Below, one piece after another: positions 8,534-16,999 of a DNA stretch of 64,000 nt. A program made the position numbers and the translations under genes. Origin of the DNA: Parafrigoribacterium mesophilum (lineage in GTDB: Bacteria > Actinomycetota > Actinomycetes > Actinomycetales > Microbacteriaceae). The number at the start of each line of letters is the position of its first letter. Position 1 is the first letter of the stretch. The stretch spans positions 62,001 to 126,000 of the forward strand of contig NZ_JBDJAF010000004.1 in NCBI RefSeq assembly GCF_039652555.1, in the 5' to 3' direction. The notes below the pieces were generated by a model, which saw only the letters and a list, made by a program, of their open reading frames with translations, was not told the origin of the DNA and made no database searches.

Positions 8534-8854
8534 GCCGACACGATGGCGGCCCCCGTGATCCGTGGGCCGCGCTCGGCTCTCGATTGTGGACTACCCGAGC
8601 TCTCCGCCGGTGTGAGGGAGGAGACGCCGAGGCATCGGGGGCACCCTGCCGCAGCATCCGGAGCAGCCTGCCGCAGCATCCGGTCCCGCACCCGGCGCCC
8701 GGTCCGACCCCCGGCATCCGCCGCTCTTAAACCCGTCTCACGGAGATTCTGTCACCGAGCCCCCCAGATCCCCGCAAACCGGTGCCCGAAGTACAGAAAC
8801 TCCTTGAAACGGGATAAACGGGATGAACCGGAGGGATGGGAGGGATGCGAGGGG
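8534..8854. other. non-coding stretch between endonuclease-like gene and thyX
   Basis: I see no convincing gene here. It contains an imperfect tandem duplication of a 21-nt unit at about 8647-8688 (each copy carries CTGCCGCAGCATCCGG), then the right palindromic repeat at 8732-8813, then a GGGATG-rich run up to the thyX stop codon. Confidence 0.5.
8732..8813. repeat. palindromic repeat, right copy of an inverted pair
   Basis: The arms 8732-8752 and 8793-8813 form an imperfect 21-bp palindrome with consensus CCCGTYTCAMGGAGWTTCTG plus one T. The right arm is identical, in inverted orientation, to the left arm at 7586-7606. An extra GATAAACGGGAT follows, which again resembles the interior of the left element. 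The hairpin could also act as a transcription end for thyX, but there is no T-run. Confidence 0.75.
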
Positions 8855-9658
8855 TTAGGGGGCGACGCGCCCGTTCTTGTTGAAGGACTCGTGGGTGAGG
8901 GGCATCAGGGTTTCGAAGTGGTGCTCCATCTGCTCGGCAGCCATCTCGATCTCCCGCTGCGGGAAGGACGGGAAGTGGCTGTCCTCGCGCTTGGTACGCA
9001 GGGACAGGAAGTTCATCAGCGACCGGGCGTTCATGGTGACGTACATCGACGAATAGATGTTCAGCGGCAGGATGATCCGCGCCACTTCGCGCGCCACCCC
9101 GGCATCCAGCATCCGCTGGTAGGCCGCGAAAGCCTGCTGCGACACGTCCCTGGTCTGCTGCTCGACCAGCGCCAGCTGCTCGGCGGTACCCGGCAAGAAC
9201 TCGTACGCACCTGGCTTGCCAACCTGCACCAGGTTTCGCTGCGGTGATGGCACGTAGAACACCGGGTTCAGCTCCCGGTAGCGCCCGGATTCCTCGTTGT
9301 ACGAGGCGATGCGGTGCCGCATGAACTCCCGGAACACGAAGATCGGCGCCTGCACGTAGAACGTCATCGAGTTGTGCTCGAACGGAGAGCCGTGCCGGTC
9401 CCGCATGAGGTAGTTGATCAGCCCGCGGTTACGCTTCTGATCCTGCTCGGTCTCGGTGCCGTCGAGCCGGTCGTTGTCCAGGGTCTTCTCACCCTGGGTG
9501 GACACGCGGGCAGCGAAGAGCACGTCGGAGTCGTGCGCGCTGGATCGGACCAGCTCCACGGTGATGTCCGAACGGAACGTGATCTCTGGCCGGGACGTCA
9601 TCTCTGGCCGGGACGTGCTTTCGGGACGGGATTCGGTGGGAACTGGCACGGCACTCAC
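8855..9658 (-). CDS. thyX: flavin-dependent thymidylate synthase
   Basis: ThyX makes dTMP from dUMP with FAD and methylene-tetrahydrofolate. The signature RHRxxS with the following NEESGRYREL is intact (FMRHRIASYNEESGRY). I start at GTG 9658, giving about 267 residues. Longer open sequence upstream overlaps the divergent epimerase promoter and is not conserved-looking. The first 25 residues contain a repeated SRPE(M/I/S)T motif, caused by near-identical 17-nt tandem repeats at about 9582-9615. A later start (MTSRPEITF) is therefore possible. It belongs to the dapB-thyX-dapA neighbourhood. Confidence 0.93.
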   Translation of the reverse strand: MSAVPVPTESRPESTSRPEMTSRPEITFRSDITVELVRSSAHDSDVLFAARVSTQGEKTLDNDRLDGTETEQDQKRNRGLINYLMRDRHGSPFEHNSMTFYVQAPIFVFREFMRHRIASYNEESGRYRELNPVFYVPSPQRNLVQVGKPGAYEFLPGTAEQLALVEQQTRDVSQQAFAAYQRMLDAGVAREVARIILPLNIYSSMYVTMNARSLMNFLSLRTKREDSHFPSFPQREIEMAAEQMEHHFETLMPLTHESFNKNGRVAP

Positions 9659-9725
9659 GATATCAATACAGTGGCAGTGCGGCGGTGACGGCACACCCGG
9701 CACCGTCCGGATGCGAGGAGTCTCA

Positions 9726-10643
9726 GTGGCACAGCCCGCGCGAGTGAGCAGGCAGGCGCGCATCCTCGTTTCCGGCGCCTCGGGACTGATCGGCACCGAG
9801 CTCGTGCGTCAACTGCGCGAGGACGGTCACCTGGTGTCCGTGCTGGTGCGCCGGCAGCCACGCAGCGCAGACGAGCACAACTGGGCCCCGAGCGCCGGCA
9901 TGATCGACACGCGCCTGATCGATGAGGCCGACGCCGTGGTCAACCTGTCCGGCGCGTCGCTGCAGCGTCTGCCCTGGACACACGCCTACAAGAAGGAAAT
10001 CGTCCAGTCCCGACTGACCGCCACCCGCACCCTGGCGGATGCGATGAACCAGGCCGACCGGCCGCCCGCCGTGTTCCTCAGTGCCTCGGCAGTGGGCATT
10101 TACGGCGACCGGCCCGGCGAGAGGCTGGACGAGTCCTCCGCGCCGGGACCCGGTTTCCTTGCCGACGTGGTGAAGGCCTGGGAGGGGTCCGCCGCGCTGG
10201 CCCCGGCCGCGACCCGGCTGGTCGTCTTCCGCACCGGACTGGTGATCGCCAGGGGCGGCGCGCTGGCCCCGCTGACCACGCTGACCAAGCTGGGCCTGGG
10301 CTCGGGACTGGGCACCGGCGGCGACGTGTGGCCGTGGATCAGCCTCTACGACGAGGCCGCAGCGATCAGACACGCGCTCACCTCAACCCTGTCCGGAGTG
10401 GTCAACCTCGTCGGCCCCACCCCGGCGACCTCCGACCGGATCACCCGCGTGCTGGCCTGGGCGATGCACCGACCGCACCTGTTCCGGATCCCGGAGTGGA
10501 CGATGATCCTCGCCCTGCAGGATGCCGCCAAGCAGCTGCTACTCAGCAGCCAGAAGATCGTGCCGAACAAGCTGCTCGCCGACGGATTCCGGTTTCGTCA
10601 CACCCGGGTGGAGCAGGCGATCGACGCAGCGCTGTCCGACTAG
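9726..10643 (+). CDS. TIGR01777-type NAD(P)-binding epimerase (SDR39U1/DUF1731)
   Basis: This is an extended SDR-like protein of about 305 residues. The Rossmann motif GASGLIG lies close to the N-terminus. The family pattern AVVNLSGASL, SASAVGIYGDRP and PWISLYDEAAAI is present, and the C-terminal DUF1731 region ends LADGFRFRHTRVEQAIDAAL. Physiological substrates are unknown for this family. GAGGAG at 9715-9720 sits 5 nt before GTG 9726, which decides the start over ATG 9711. It is the only plus-strand gene in the housekeeping block and is divergent from thyX. Confidence 0.88.
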   Translation: MAQPARVSRQARILVSGASGLIGTELVRQLREDGHLVSVLVRRQPRSADEHNWAPSAGMIDTRLIDEADAVVNLSGASLQRLPWTHAYKKEIVQSRLTATRTLADAMNQADRPPAVFLSASAVGIYGDRPGERLDESSAPGPGFLADVVKAWEGSAALAPAATRLVVFRTGLVIARGGALAPLTTLTKLGLGSGLGTGGDVWPWISLYDEAAAIRHALTSTLSGVVNLVGPTPATSDRITRVLAWAMHRPHLFRIPEWTMILALQDAAKQLLLSSQKIVPNKLLADGFRFRHTRVEQAIDAALSD

Positions 10644-10644
10644 G

Positions 10645-11094
10645 TCAGCGCCGGCGCGCGGTGCGCTCGAGCTCGATGGCCCGCCGGATCGACTGCCGCG
10701 CCCGCCGCCGATCGCCGCTGGCGTCGTAGGCCATACCCAATCGGAACCAGGCCGTCCAGCTCTCCGGCTCAGCCTCCACGGCGGCCTGGAAGCGCGGGAA
10801 CCGCTCATCCGCCGCGACCCGCTCGGGCCGCCCGCTGGCCCGCTTGGGCAGATCGTCGGAGGGCAGTCCGCCCTCCGACTCGAGCGCCTGCGCGAGTTGT
10901 TGGCTGCGGATGCCGAACCGCAGCTCCGCCCACAGCGCCCAGCAGCCGAGCAGCGGCAGCACGATCAGCGCGACGCCGAGCGCCTTGGCCACCGGCTCGT
11001 CGACGGCGAGCAGCCGGAATGAGGTCTGCATGACCAGCACCAGATACAGCACCAGGACCGCGGCCATGAGGATGGCCGCCCAGCGGCCCTTCAT
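10645..11094 (-). CDS. membrane-anchored TPR-like protein
   Basis: The 149-residue protein has two hydrophobic helices at about residues 5-25 and 37-58. A cytoplasmic tail follows with one or two tetratricopeptide-like helices (WTAWFRLGMAYDASGDRRRARQSIRRAIELE). Its function is unknown; such proteins are often scaffolds. The start ATG overlaps the dapB stop (11091-11094), so it is co-translated with dapB, and it converges on the epimerase gene with a 1-nt gap. Confidence 0.8.
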   Translation of the reverse strand: MKGRWAAILMAAVLVLYLVLVMQTSFRLLAVDEPVAKALGVALIVLPLLGCWALWAELRFGIRSQQLAQALESEGGLPSDDLPKRASGRPERVAADERFPRFQAAVEAEPESWTAWFRLGMAYDASGDRRRARQSIRRAIELERTARRR

Positions 11095-11921
11095 TGCTGC
11101 GCCCGCGGCTGGTCCCGCTGGTTCCGCTGCTGCGTCTGCTGCTGGGGCTGTCCTCCGCCGAGATCGAGCAGGGCGTCCAGGCCGACCACGATCCCGCGGA
11201 TGCCGGTGGCGCGCAACGCGAGCCGGATGCCGGCCTCGTACGCGCTGTTCGCAAGGGTTTCGTGGCTGATGGTCAGCACCTCGCCGGCGCCGCCGAACAC
11301 CACGTCCTGCTTGGCCAGCACCCCGTTCAGCCTGAGGCTGTGGATCGGCACGCTGGATACCTGCTGGCCTCGTGCCCGCTGGTCGCTGTGCGGCGCGAGC
11401 ACCGGGCCGAGCTCCGAGCGTGCCGTGCCGATCTGTTCCGCGGTGCGGATCGCCGTCCCGGACGGCGAGTCGCTCTTGCCACGGTGGTGCGCCTCGATGA
11501 TCTCCACCGAGTCGTAGAACCGGGCGGCCATGCCCGCGAAGCGGGTGGCCAGCACGGATCCGAGCGAGAAATTGGGGATGATCAGCACCGATGTCTCGGC
11601 CTCGTCGTTGATCGCCTTGCGTAGCGCGGCGATGCGCTCGGCGGACCAGCCGCTGGTGCCGACGAGCACCCGGATGCCATGCCGCACCGCGAACTCCACA
11701 ACGCCGGGACTGACCGCAGGCGCCGAGACATCCACCACGATGTCCGCGCCGACCAGCTCGGACAAGTCACTGCCGGAGTGCAGCCGGGCGACCACCTCGA
11801 ATTCACTGGCGCCGTCGTCGCCGCCGACTGCCGGGCCATCGATCCGCCCGGCCTCGATCAGCCCGGCGATGAGCGTGCCCATCCTGCCCGTCGCGCCGAC
11901 TACGGCAACCCTGGTTTTCAC
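11091..11921 (-). CDS. dapB: 4-hydroxy-tetrahydrodipicolinate reductase
   Basis: DapB reduces hydroxy-tetrahydrodipicolinate with NAD(P)H, the step after DapA. The nucleotide-binding motif VVGATGRMG starts at residue 6. The catalytic/substrate motif EAHHRGKSDSPSGTA is clear, and a late TISHETLANSAYEAGIRLA segment matches the family. The protein has 276 residues, with a Gln/Arg-rich tail (QPQQQTQQRNQRDQPRAQQ) beyond the usual end. It lies between the phosphatase gene and the TPR gene on the same strand. Confidence 0.95.
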   Translation of the reverse strand: MKTRVAVVGATGRMGTLIAGLIEAGRIDGPAVGGDDGASEFEVVARLHSGSDLSELVGADIVVDVSAPAVSPGVVEFAVRHGIRVLVGTSGWSAERIAALRKAINDEAETSVLIIPNFSLGSVLATRFAGMAARFYDSVEIIEAHHRGKSDSPSGTAIRTAEQIGTARSELGPVLAPHSDQRARGQQVSSVPIHSLRLNGVLAKQDVVFGGAGEVLTISHETLANSAYEAGIRLALRATGIRGIVVGLDALLDLGGGQPQQQTQQRNQRDQPRAQQ

Positions 11922-11959
11922 CCGTTCAATCTACCAAGGCGCCGGCGCGCGCTGTCAGC

Positions 11960-12562
11960 TCAGAACGGCTGGCTTTCCGGCAACCCGGTGCGCAGCTCAG
12001 GCGGCAGGTGCCCCAGGTCGTTGTGGGTGACCAGCACGGGAGGCTTCGCCGACCGGACCCGGATGATGGTGAGCCCGCAATTGGCCTGGTTCACACCCAT
12101 CCACCGCCACGCCGGCGCGTCGAACACCTCGCGCACGAACCACGCGATGACGAAATTGTGGGTGATCAACAGGTCGTGGCGCTCCTGGCGCGCCGGCGAG
12201 AGCCACTCGGCAACAGCATCCGCCATCTGCGCCTGTCCGGCCTCGATCTGCTCGCGCGTGACCGCCCCGTAGAACTGCTCGAACGCGTGCGGCATGTCCG
12301 GTGCGGGCCCAGAGGGGATGCAATCGAACAACAACGCCGAGGGCACCGGGGTCAGCCCGGGCATCGTCTCCGTCATGATCTGCGCGGTCTCCTGCGCGCG
12401 CTGCAGCGGCGAATGCCATGCGCCGGTGAACGGCACTCCCCCGAGTCGCTTGGCGATCGCCTGCGCCTGACGTTTCCCGCGGGCCGACAGCGGCCCGTCC
12501 GGCATGCCGTGTTCGGCGTCCTGTTGCTCGCCGTGGCGCACCAGATAAAGGAAATGGGACAT
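11960..12562 (-). CDS. histidine phosphatase family protein
   Basis: This is a phosphoglycerate-mutase-like fold of 200 residues. The phospho-acceptor motif YLVRHGEQ is at residues 6-13, the second Arg is in WHSPLQRAQETA, and the late catalytic His lies in LLITHNFVIAWFVR. It could be a small-molecule phosphatase; the substrate is not readable. It sits 43 nt after the M16 peptidase gene and 38 nt before dapB on the same strand, a common placement in this family. Confidence 0.88.
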   Translation of the reverse strand: MSHFLYLVRHGEQQDAEHGMPDGPLSARGKRQAQAIAKRLGGVPFTGAWHSPLQRAQETAQIMTETMPGLTPVPSALLFDCIPSGPAPDMPHAFEQFYGAVTREQIEAGQAQMADAVAEWLSPARQERHDLLITHNFVIAWFVREVFDAPAWRWMGVNQANCGLTIIRVRSAKPPVLVTHNDLGHLPPELRTGLPESQPF

Positions 12563-12605
12563 CGTCGTCCTTACGTGACTCGAAATGACAGTGGTCTAGG
12601 CGGAT

Positions 12606-13964
12606 TCAGTCGGTGCGCGCTGGCACCTCCAGGATCGGAGTGAAGGACGCCTCATCGACGGCCCCGACAGCGGCGACCGCCAGCGGGCGGGCAACGAGTT
12701 CTTGCGCGAGTTCCTGCACTTCGGCCGCGGTGACCAGCAGCATCCGCCGCAGTGCCTCGTCGAGGTCGGCGAATTCACCGAGGGTGATCTCCGAGCGGCC
12801 GAGGCGTGACATCCGGGTGTCGGAGTCTTCGAGAGCGAGAGCGGATGCGCCGCTGAGCTGCCCGCACGCCCTGGACATTTCCTCGTCGGTGACGCCGTCG
12901 GCGGCCAGGCGACGGAACTCGGCGAGCATCAACTCCGCGACCTCGCCGGCCTTCGCCGGGGAGCAGCCCGCATAGAGTCCCATCAGCCCGGAATCCGAGT
13001 AGCTCGGCGAGAACGAGTAGACCGAGTAGGCCAGGCCGCGCTTCTCGCGCACCTCCTGGAACAGCCGGGACGACATCCCGCCGCCGAGCACCGAGTTCAG
13101 CACCGCGAGGGTGCTGCGGCGGGGATCAGCGGCCGGCAGGCCGGTCATCCCCATCAGAATGTTGGCCTGTTCGATCGGCCGGTGCACCAGCACCAGCGGC
13201 GAACCCTGGGCGATCGGGGTGGCCAGCACTTCACGCCGCTCGACCGGGCTCGCCTCGGCGGCCAGATCCCAGCCGGCGGCCACCAGGGCGCGCTCCACCC
13301 CGGTGACGAGTTCGTCGTGATCCACCGCACCGGCCACCGTGATGACCAGATCTTGGGCGCGGTAATTCGCCCGGTAGTGGGCGAAGACAGCGTCACGGGT
13401 GGCCGCCTTGATGGTCTGAGGGCTGCCGCCGATCGGCCGGCCAAGCGGATGCTCACCGAATACCGCCTCGAAGAACCGCTCGCTCGCGACATCCGCCGGG
13501 TCATCATCGGCCATGGCGAGTTCTTCGAGGATCACGCCGCGTTCGTTCTCGAACTCCCCCGGATCGAGCAGCGAGGAGGTGAGCATGTCGGCGATGACCT
13601 CGACCGCCATGGGCAGGTCGCGATCACGCACCTTGGCGTAATAGCAGGTGTATTCCTTGGCGGTGCTCGCGTTGTGCTCGCCGCCGACCGAGTCGAAGCT
13701 CACGGCGATGTCCAACGCGCTGCGCGTCGCGGTGCCCTTAAACAGCAGGTGCTCGAGGAAGTGGGTGCTGCCGAACGTCCCGTCCGCCTCGTCGCGCGAC
13801 CCCACCGCGACCCAGTATCCGATGGTGGCGCTTCGGGCGCCGGGTACCCGTTCGCTGAGGATTCTCACGCCGCTGGGCAGCACGCTGCGGCGAACGAGCG
13901 AATCTCCGGATGCGGTAAAGGACAGCTCGGGTGTGCCGAGAGGGAGATCTACTGCGCCGTTCAT
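12606..13964 (-). CDS. M16 family zinc metallopeptidase (processing-protease-like)
   Basis: The protein of about 452 residues carries the inverted zinc motif HFLEH (near residues 66-70) with the distal Glu in GVILEELAMADDD. The C-terminal M16 domain (GLAYSVYSFSPSYSDSGLMGLYAGCSP) follows. I start at ATG 13964. An AAGGAG abuts it directly, which is tighter than a normal ribosome site, so a GTG/ATG a little upstream cannot be excluded. In related genomes this gene follows pnp directly; here pnp lies about 5.2 kb upstream, beyond the ArsR-SulP, PEBP, aldo/keto reductase and TetR genes. Confidence 0.92.
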   Translation of the reverse strand: MNGAVDLPLGTPELSFTASGDSLVRRSVLPSGVRILSERVPGARSATIGYWVAVGSRDEADGTFGSTHFLEHLLFKGTATRSALDIAVSFDSVGGEHNASTAKEYTCYYAKVRDRDLPMAVEVIADMLTSSLLDPGEFENERGVILEELAMADDDPADVASERFFEAVFGEHPLGRPIGGSPQTIKAATRDAVFAHYRANYRAQDLVITVAGAVDHDELVTGVERALVAAGWDLAAEASPVERREVLATPIAQGSPLVLVHRPIEQANILMGMTGLPAADPRRSTLAVLNSVLGGGMSSRLFQEVREKRGLAYSVYSFSPSYSDSGLMGLYAGCSPAKAGEVAELMLAEFRRLAADGVTDEEMSRACGQLSGASALALEDSDTRMSRLGRSEITLGEFADLDEALRRMLLVTAAEVQELAQELVARPLAVAAVGAVDEASFTPILEVPARTD

Positions 13965-14044
13965 CTCCTTGAGCCTATGGCACCCGGGGCACCGGTGCGC
14001 CCCCTCGACGCCCCGAACTGGGTACAGAGAATTGCGAAAAATGT

Positions 14045-14066
14045 GGACAAACAAGTTCGTCTGTCC
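14045..14066. promoter_or_regulatory. putative TetR-family operator
   Basis: This is a 22-bp imperfect palindrome whose halves are GGACAAACAAG and TTCGTCTGTCC (16 of 22 positions symmetric). It is of the ACAnAC...GTnTGT type common for TetR repressors. It lies about 210 bp upstream of the TetR gene and about 80 bp upstream of the M16 peptidase start, so it could serve autoregulation or control of the divergent gene. Confidence 0.5.
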
Positions 14067-14190
14067 CCCGATCTGTGTTACTGTTCTTGCGACGGCCCGG
14101 ACAGCAGTCTTAAGGCTTTCAACGAGAACACCAGCAACACCAGCAGCAACAACACCGGCACCGCGAACCCGAATCTCGCGGTGCGAAAGA

Positions 14191-14216
14191 AGTCGGGCTT
14201 CCCCCCAAGCCCGGCT
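14191..14216 (+). terminator. stem-loop in leader of TetR gene
   Basis: A 10-bp stem (AGTCGGGCTT with AAGCCCGGCT, one G-T pair) closes a loop of six C. It lies 58 nt before the TetR start. With no following T-run it may be an attenuating or stabilising leader hairpin rather than a true terminator. Confidence 0.4.
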
Positions 14217-14273
14217 AGCTACCCACACGGCTTTGTGGATAACTAAGCCCAGATCGCCCGAGGGAGCCGCGCC

Positions 14274-14876
14274 GTGATGATTGTTGAAACTGATCCGACA
14301 TCACGGCGTGCCCCAGCGGCCTTCTCCCCGGCCAAGCAGCGCATCCTGGACACCGCAGACACGCTGTTCTACTCGATCGGCATCCACACGGTCGGCATCG
14401 ACCGGCTGATCAAGGAATCCCAGGTCACCAAGGCCACCTTCTACAAGCACTACCGGGCCAAAGACAATCTCATCCTCGAGTACGTGAAGCATCGCCACGA
14501 GACCGAACGCGCGGAAGTCGAGACGATCGTGGCGGATGCGACGAGCCCGGCCGAGGCGTTACGGGCGCTCCTGGACCGGCTGTTGGCGAAAATCGAGGAT
14601 CCTGGTTTCCGCGGCTGCGCGTTTCTCAATATCGCAGCGGAGTTCCCCGAGCCGCAGCACCCGGTGCGGGTGCTCGTCACCGCCCACCGCGACTGGTATT
14701 CCGAGCTCGTGTCGGAGTTGTTCCGGCAGGCGGAGCATCCGCTGCCCGGCGACGCCGCCGACGATTTCGTGCTCGCCTCGGACGGGGCGATGTCGGGCGG
14801 TTACGCCGGCGACCCGGTGGCCACCGCGGCCGCGCTACAGCGCATGGCGGAACGCATCCTGGCGCCGCAGCGCTAA
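14274..14876 (+). CDS. TetR/AcrR family transcriptional regulator
   Basis: The 200-residue repressor has an N-terminal helix-turn-helix at about residues 22-66 (AKQRILDTADTLFYSIGIHTVGIDRLIKESQVTKATFYKHYRAKDNL). A ligand-binding domain containing FRGCAFLNIAAEFPEP follows, a pattern seen in regulators of small stress or efflux units. GTG 14274 and ATG 14277 are both possible starts behind GAGGGAG. It converges on the aldo/keto reductase gene. The palindrome at 14045-14066 is a candidate operator. Confidence 0.88.
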   Translation: MMIVETDPTSRRAPAAFSPAKQRILDTADTLFYSIGIHTVGIDRLIKESQVTKATFYKHYRAKDNLILEYVKHRHETERAEVETIVADATSPAEALRALLDRLLAKIEDPGFRGCAFLNIAAEFPEPQHPVRVLVTAHRDWYSELVSELFRQAEHPLPGDAADDFVLASDGAMSGGYAGDPVATAAALQRMAERILAPQR

Positions 14877-14917
14877 CCAGGCGCAGCACCGATCGGTGCG
14901 CTGTTGAGCGAACCCGG

Positions 14918-15925
14918 TCAGGCCGAGATGCGGTCCAGTTCCGCCACCTGATGACGGGTGAGCTGCACGCCCGTCACGGCGACGAGATCGTCCACCTGCT
15001 GCGGGAGGCTCGCGCTGGCCACCGGAGCGACCACTCCGGGTTTGGAGAGCAGCCAGGCCAGGGCGATCGTGGCGACGCTTTGTTGGTGAAGCGCGGCAAT
15101 GCGGTCGAGGCAGGTCAGAATCTTGAGGCTGCGGCGACCGAGGTGCTTGCCTGGCAGGTCCCGCTTGGTTCGGGCGAGGTCCGCGCGGCTGCGGTATTTT
15201 CCGGTGAGGAACCCGCCGGCCAGAGCGAATCTCGGCATGACGCCGAGGCGCTGCGCTGCGGCAACCTGGGCCAGGGTTCCTTCGTAGACCGACCGGTGCA
15301 GGAGGTTGTAGTGACTTTGCACCGCCACCAGCGGGGTGAGCCCGAGTTGGGCGGCGACGACCCTGGCCTCGATCAGACGGTTGCCGGTGTGGTCGGACAC
15401 GCCGATGTAGCGCACCTTCCCGGCGCGGATCTGCTCGTCCAGGGCCAACAGGGTCTCCTCAAACGGGACGCTGTCGTCGTCGGTGTGGAGGTACAGCAGA
15501 TCGATGTAGTCGGTGGACAACCGGCGCAGTGATGCGTCGACCGCCCGCGCGATCGCCGATTCCGAGACCCCCGGGTTCGCTGCGCTCTTGCCGACCTTCG
15601 TGGCCACCACCATTTCGGCGCGGTTGCCGCGCTCACGCATCCAGTCGCCGATCATCGCCTCGCTGCGTCCGTCGGCGTAGCAGTCGGCGGTGTCGATGAA
15701 GTTGCCGCCGGATTCGCTGTACCGGTTGAGGATGCCGGTGGTCGCCGCGTAGTCCGCCGTGAACCCGAAGACGTTGCCGCCGATGGCGAGGGGGAACACC
15801 CGCAGCGCCGACTCGCCCAGGCGGCGGCGCCCCGTTCCGATGGCCGAAATTCCGGACGGTGGAGTCTCCGCGAGCACCGCAGTACCAGCCTGCGCCGCCC
15901 CTGCCATGTCCATCTGTCTAGCCAC
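14918..15925 (-). CDS. aldo/keto reductase
   Basis: This NADPH-dependent (beta/alpha)8 oxidoreductase has 335 residues. The catalytic tetrad is visible: Asp and Tyr in FIDTADCYADGRSE, Lys in VVATKVG and His in DLLYLHTDDDS. The coenzyme-binding end shows LAWLLSKPGVVAPVASAS. It resembles the YajO/perakine-reductase-like AKR branch; the substrate is unknown. The first 30 residues are Ala-rich and poorly conserved, so translation may start at Met5 or Met7. Confidence 0.9.
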   Translation of the reverse strand: MARQMDMAGAAQAGTAVLAETPPSGISAIGTGRRRLGESALRVFPLAIGGNVFGFTADYAATTGILNRYSESGGNFIDTADCYADGRSEAMIGDWMRERGNRAEMVVATKVGKSAANPGVSESAIARAVDASLRRLSTDYIDLLYLHTDDDSVPFEETLLALDEQIRAGKVRYIGVSDHTGNRLIEARVVAAQLGLTPLVAVQSHYNLLHRSVYEGTLAQVAAAQRLGVMPRFALAGGFLTGKYRSRADLARTKRDLPGKHLGRRSLKILTCLDRIAALHQQSVATIALAWLLSKPGVVAPVASASLPQQVDDLVAVTGVQLTRHQVAELDRISA

Positions 15926-16122
15926 CTCCCGAGGGCGCCTGCGACGCCCTGATTCCCGCCTGTTTCCGACACTAGGTCACCTGCCACGGCGGCCCAGGCA
16001 CGCCACGTCGAATCGTTATGATTTCGCCGCGTTAGCACCCCGAAACACGGCAGATCCGACCGTCTGTGGCTATTTCGGCTGCCAGGTGGCAGCGTGGAGA
16101 CAAGCGGGAGGAGGCCGGGCCA

Positions 16123-16440
16123 ATGTCAGATTCGCCGAACGTTTCGGACCAGAGTGCACTCACCACCTCGACAGGGAAGATCTGGCTGATCACCGGCGCC
16201 ATCCTTTCCGCGGTCTGCGTGGGCGTGCTCATCCCGATGCTGTGGATGACACCGCCCGGGGCGGCCACGGGCGGCATCATCGCCGTCGTCGTGCTCTATG
16301 CCCTCATGATCCCGGTGCGCCTGGGCGTGCGAACGCTTCGGGTACGGTTGTGGGCCATGGCGACGCTGATGATCCTCATCACGATCGCGTTCTTCATCAG
16401 CGCTGGCATTGTGTACTCCGCACAGCCGGGCGTCGGATAA
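16123..16440 (+). CDS. small three-helix membrane protein
   Basis: The protein of 105 residues has a polar N-terminus followed by three hydrophobic segments at about residues 19-42, 48-66 and 76-99. I do not recognise a family. GGGAGGAGG at 16107-16115 lies 7 nt before the ATG. The PEBP-family gene begins 28 nt after its stop, so the two are probably co-transcribed. Confidence 0.7.
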   Translation: MSDSPNVSDQSALTTSTGKIWLITGAILSAVCVGVLIPMLWMTPPGAATGGIIAVVVLYALMIPVRLGVRTLRVRLWAMATLMILITIAFFISAGIVYSAQPGVG

Positions 16441-16468
16441 TATCCGAAAGATCATCGAAAGGATCACG

Positions 16469-16999
16469 GTGGCGAACGACCCGAATTGGAATCTTCCCGA
16501 AGTGCCGAGTTTCGAGCTCTCGAGCCCCGATTTCGCGGAGGGCGACCACCTGCCGTTGTGGGCGCGCGGCTCCGGAGATGGCGCGGAGGACCGCTCGCCG
16601 ACCCTGAGTTGGAGCGGGGCGCCCGAGGGAACCAGGAGTTTCACCCTCACGATGTACGACCCGGATGCCCCGACCGGCAGCGGCTACTGGCATTGGGCGG
16701 TGTACAACATCCCCGCGGATGTCACCGCGGTGCCGGCCGACGCCGGTAATCCGGATGCCGGACTGCTGCCGGAGGGTGCGATCACCCTCCCCAACACGGC
16801 CAGAAAAGAGCGCTACGCCGGTGCCGCGCCGCCCGCCGGACACGGTGTGCATCGCTACTTCTTCACCGTGAGCGCCCTGGATGTGCCCTCCCTCGACATC
16901 CCGGCCGGAAGCACCCCGGCCACGCTGGGCTTCATGATGCGGGAGCACGTCATCGGCCGGGCCCAGCTGATGGGCCTCTCCGAGACCGCGGCGCGCTAG
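16469..16999 (+). CDS. YbhB/YbcL-type phosphatidylethanolamine-binding-like protein
   Basis: The PEBP fold spans about 176 residues. The diagnostic anion pocket is complete: TMYDPDAPTGSGYWHWAVYNIP and later GHGVHRYFFTVSALDVP. Bacterial members are of unsettled function, sometimes described as kinase or protease modulators. I start at GTG 16469, preceded by GAAAGGA. The 3' end overlaps the convergent SulP gene by 4 nt. Confidence 0.9.
   Translation: MANDPNWNLPEVPSFELSSPDFAEGDHLPLWARGSGDGAEDRSPTLSWSGAPEGTRSFTLTMYDPDAPTGSGYWHWAVYNIPADVTAVPADAGNPDAGLLPEGAITLPNTARKERYAGAAPPAGHGVHRYFFTVSALDVPSLDIPAGSTPATLGFMMREHVIGRAQLMGLSETAAR

Larger units (their letters stand above)
13965..14273. other. intergenic region between M16 peptidase and TetR gene
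   Basis: This divergent control region has an AT-richer stretch at 14030-14060 holding a TetR-type palindrome (14045-14066), a TACTGT that could be a -10 box at 14079, and a strong C-loop hairpin at 14191-14216. GAGGGAG at 14258-14264 is the ribosome site for the TetR gene. An open frame from ATG 14041 runs through it, but it has no ribosome site and an Ala/Thr/Arg-biased shadow composition, so I do not call it. Confidence 0.5.

Noticed and set aside
14041..14276. possible small gene starting ATG 14041 before the TetR gene
   Set aside because: No ribosome site; it begins within the TetR-type palindrome and passes through the C-loop hairpin, with shadow-like composition.
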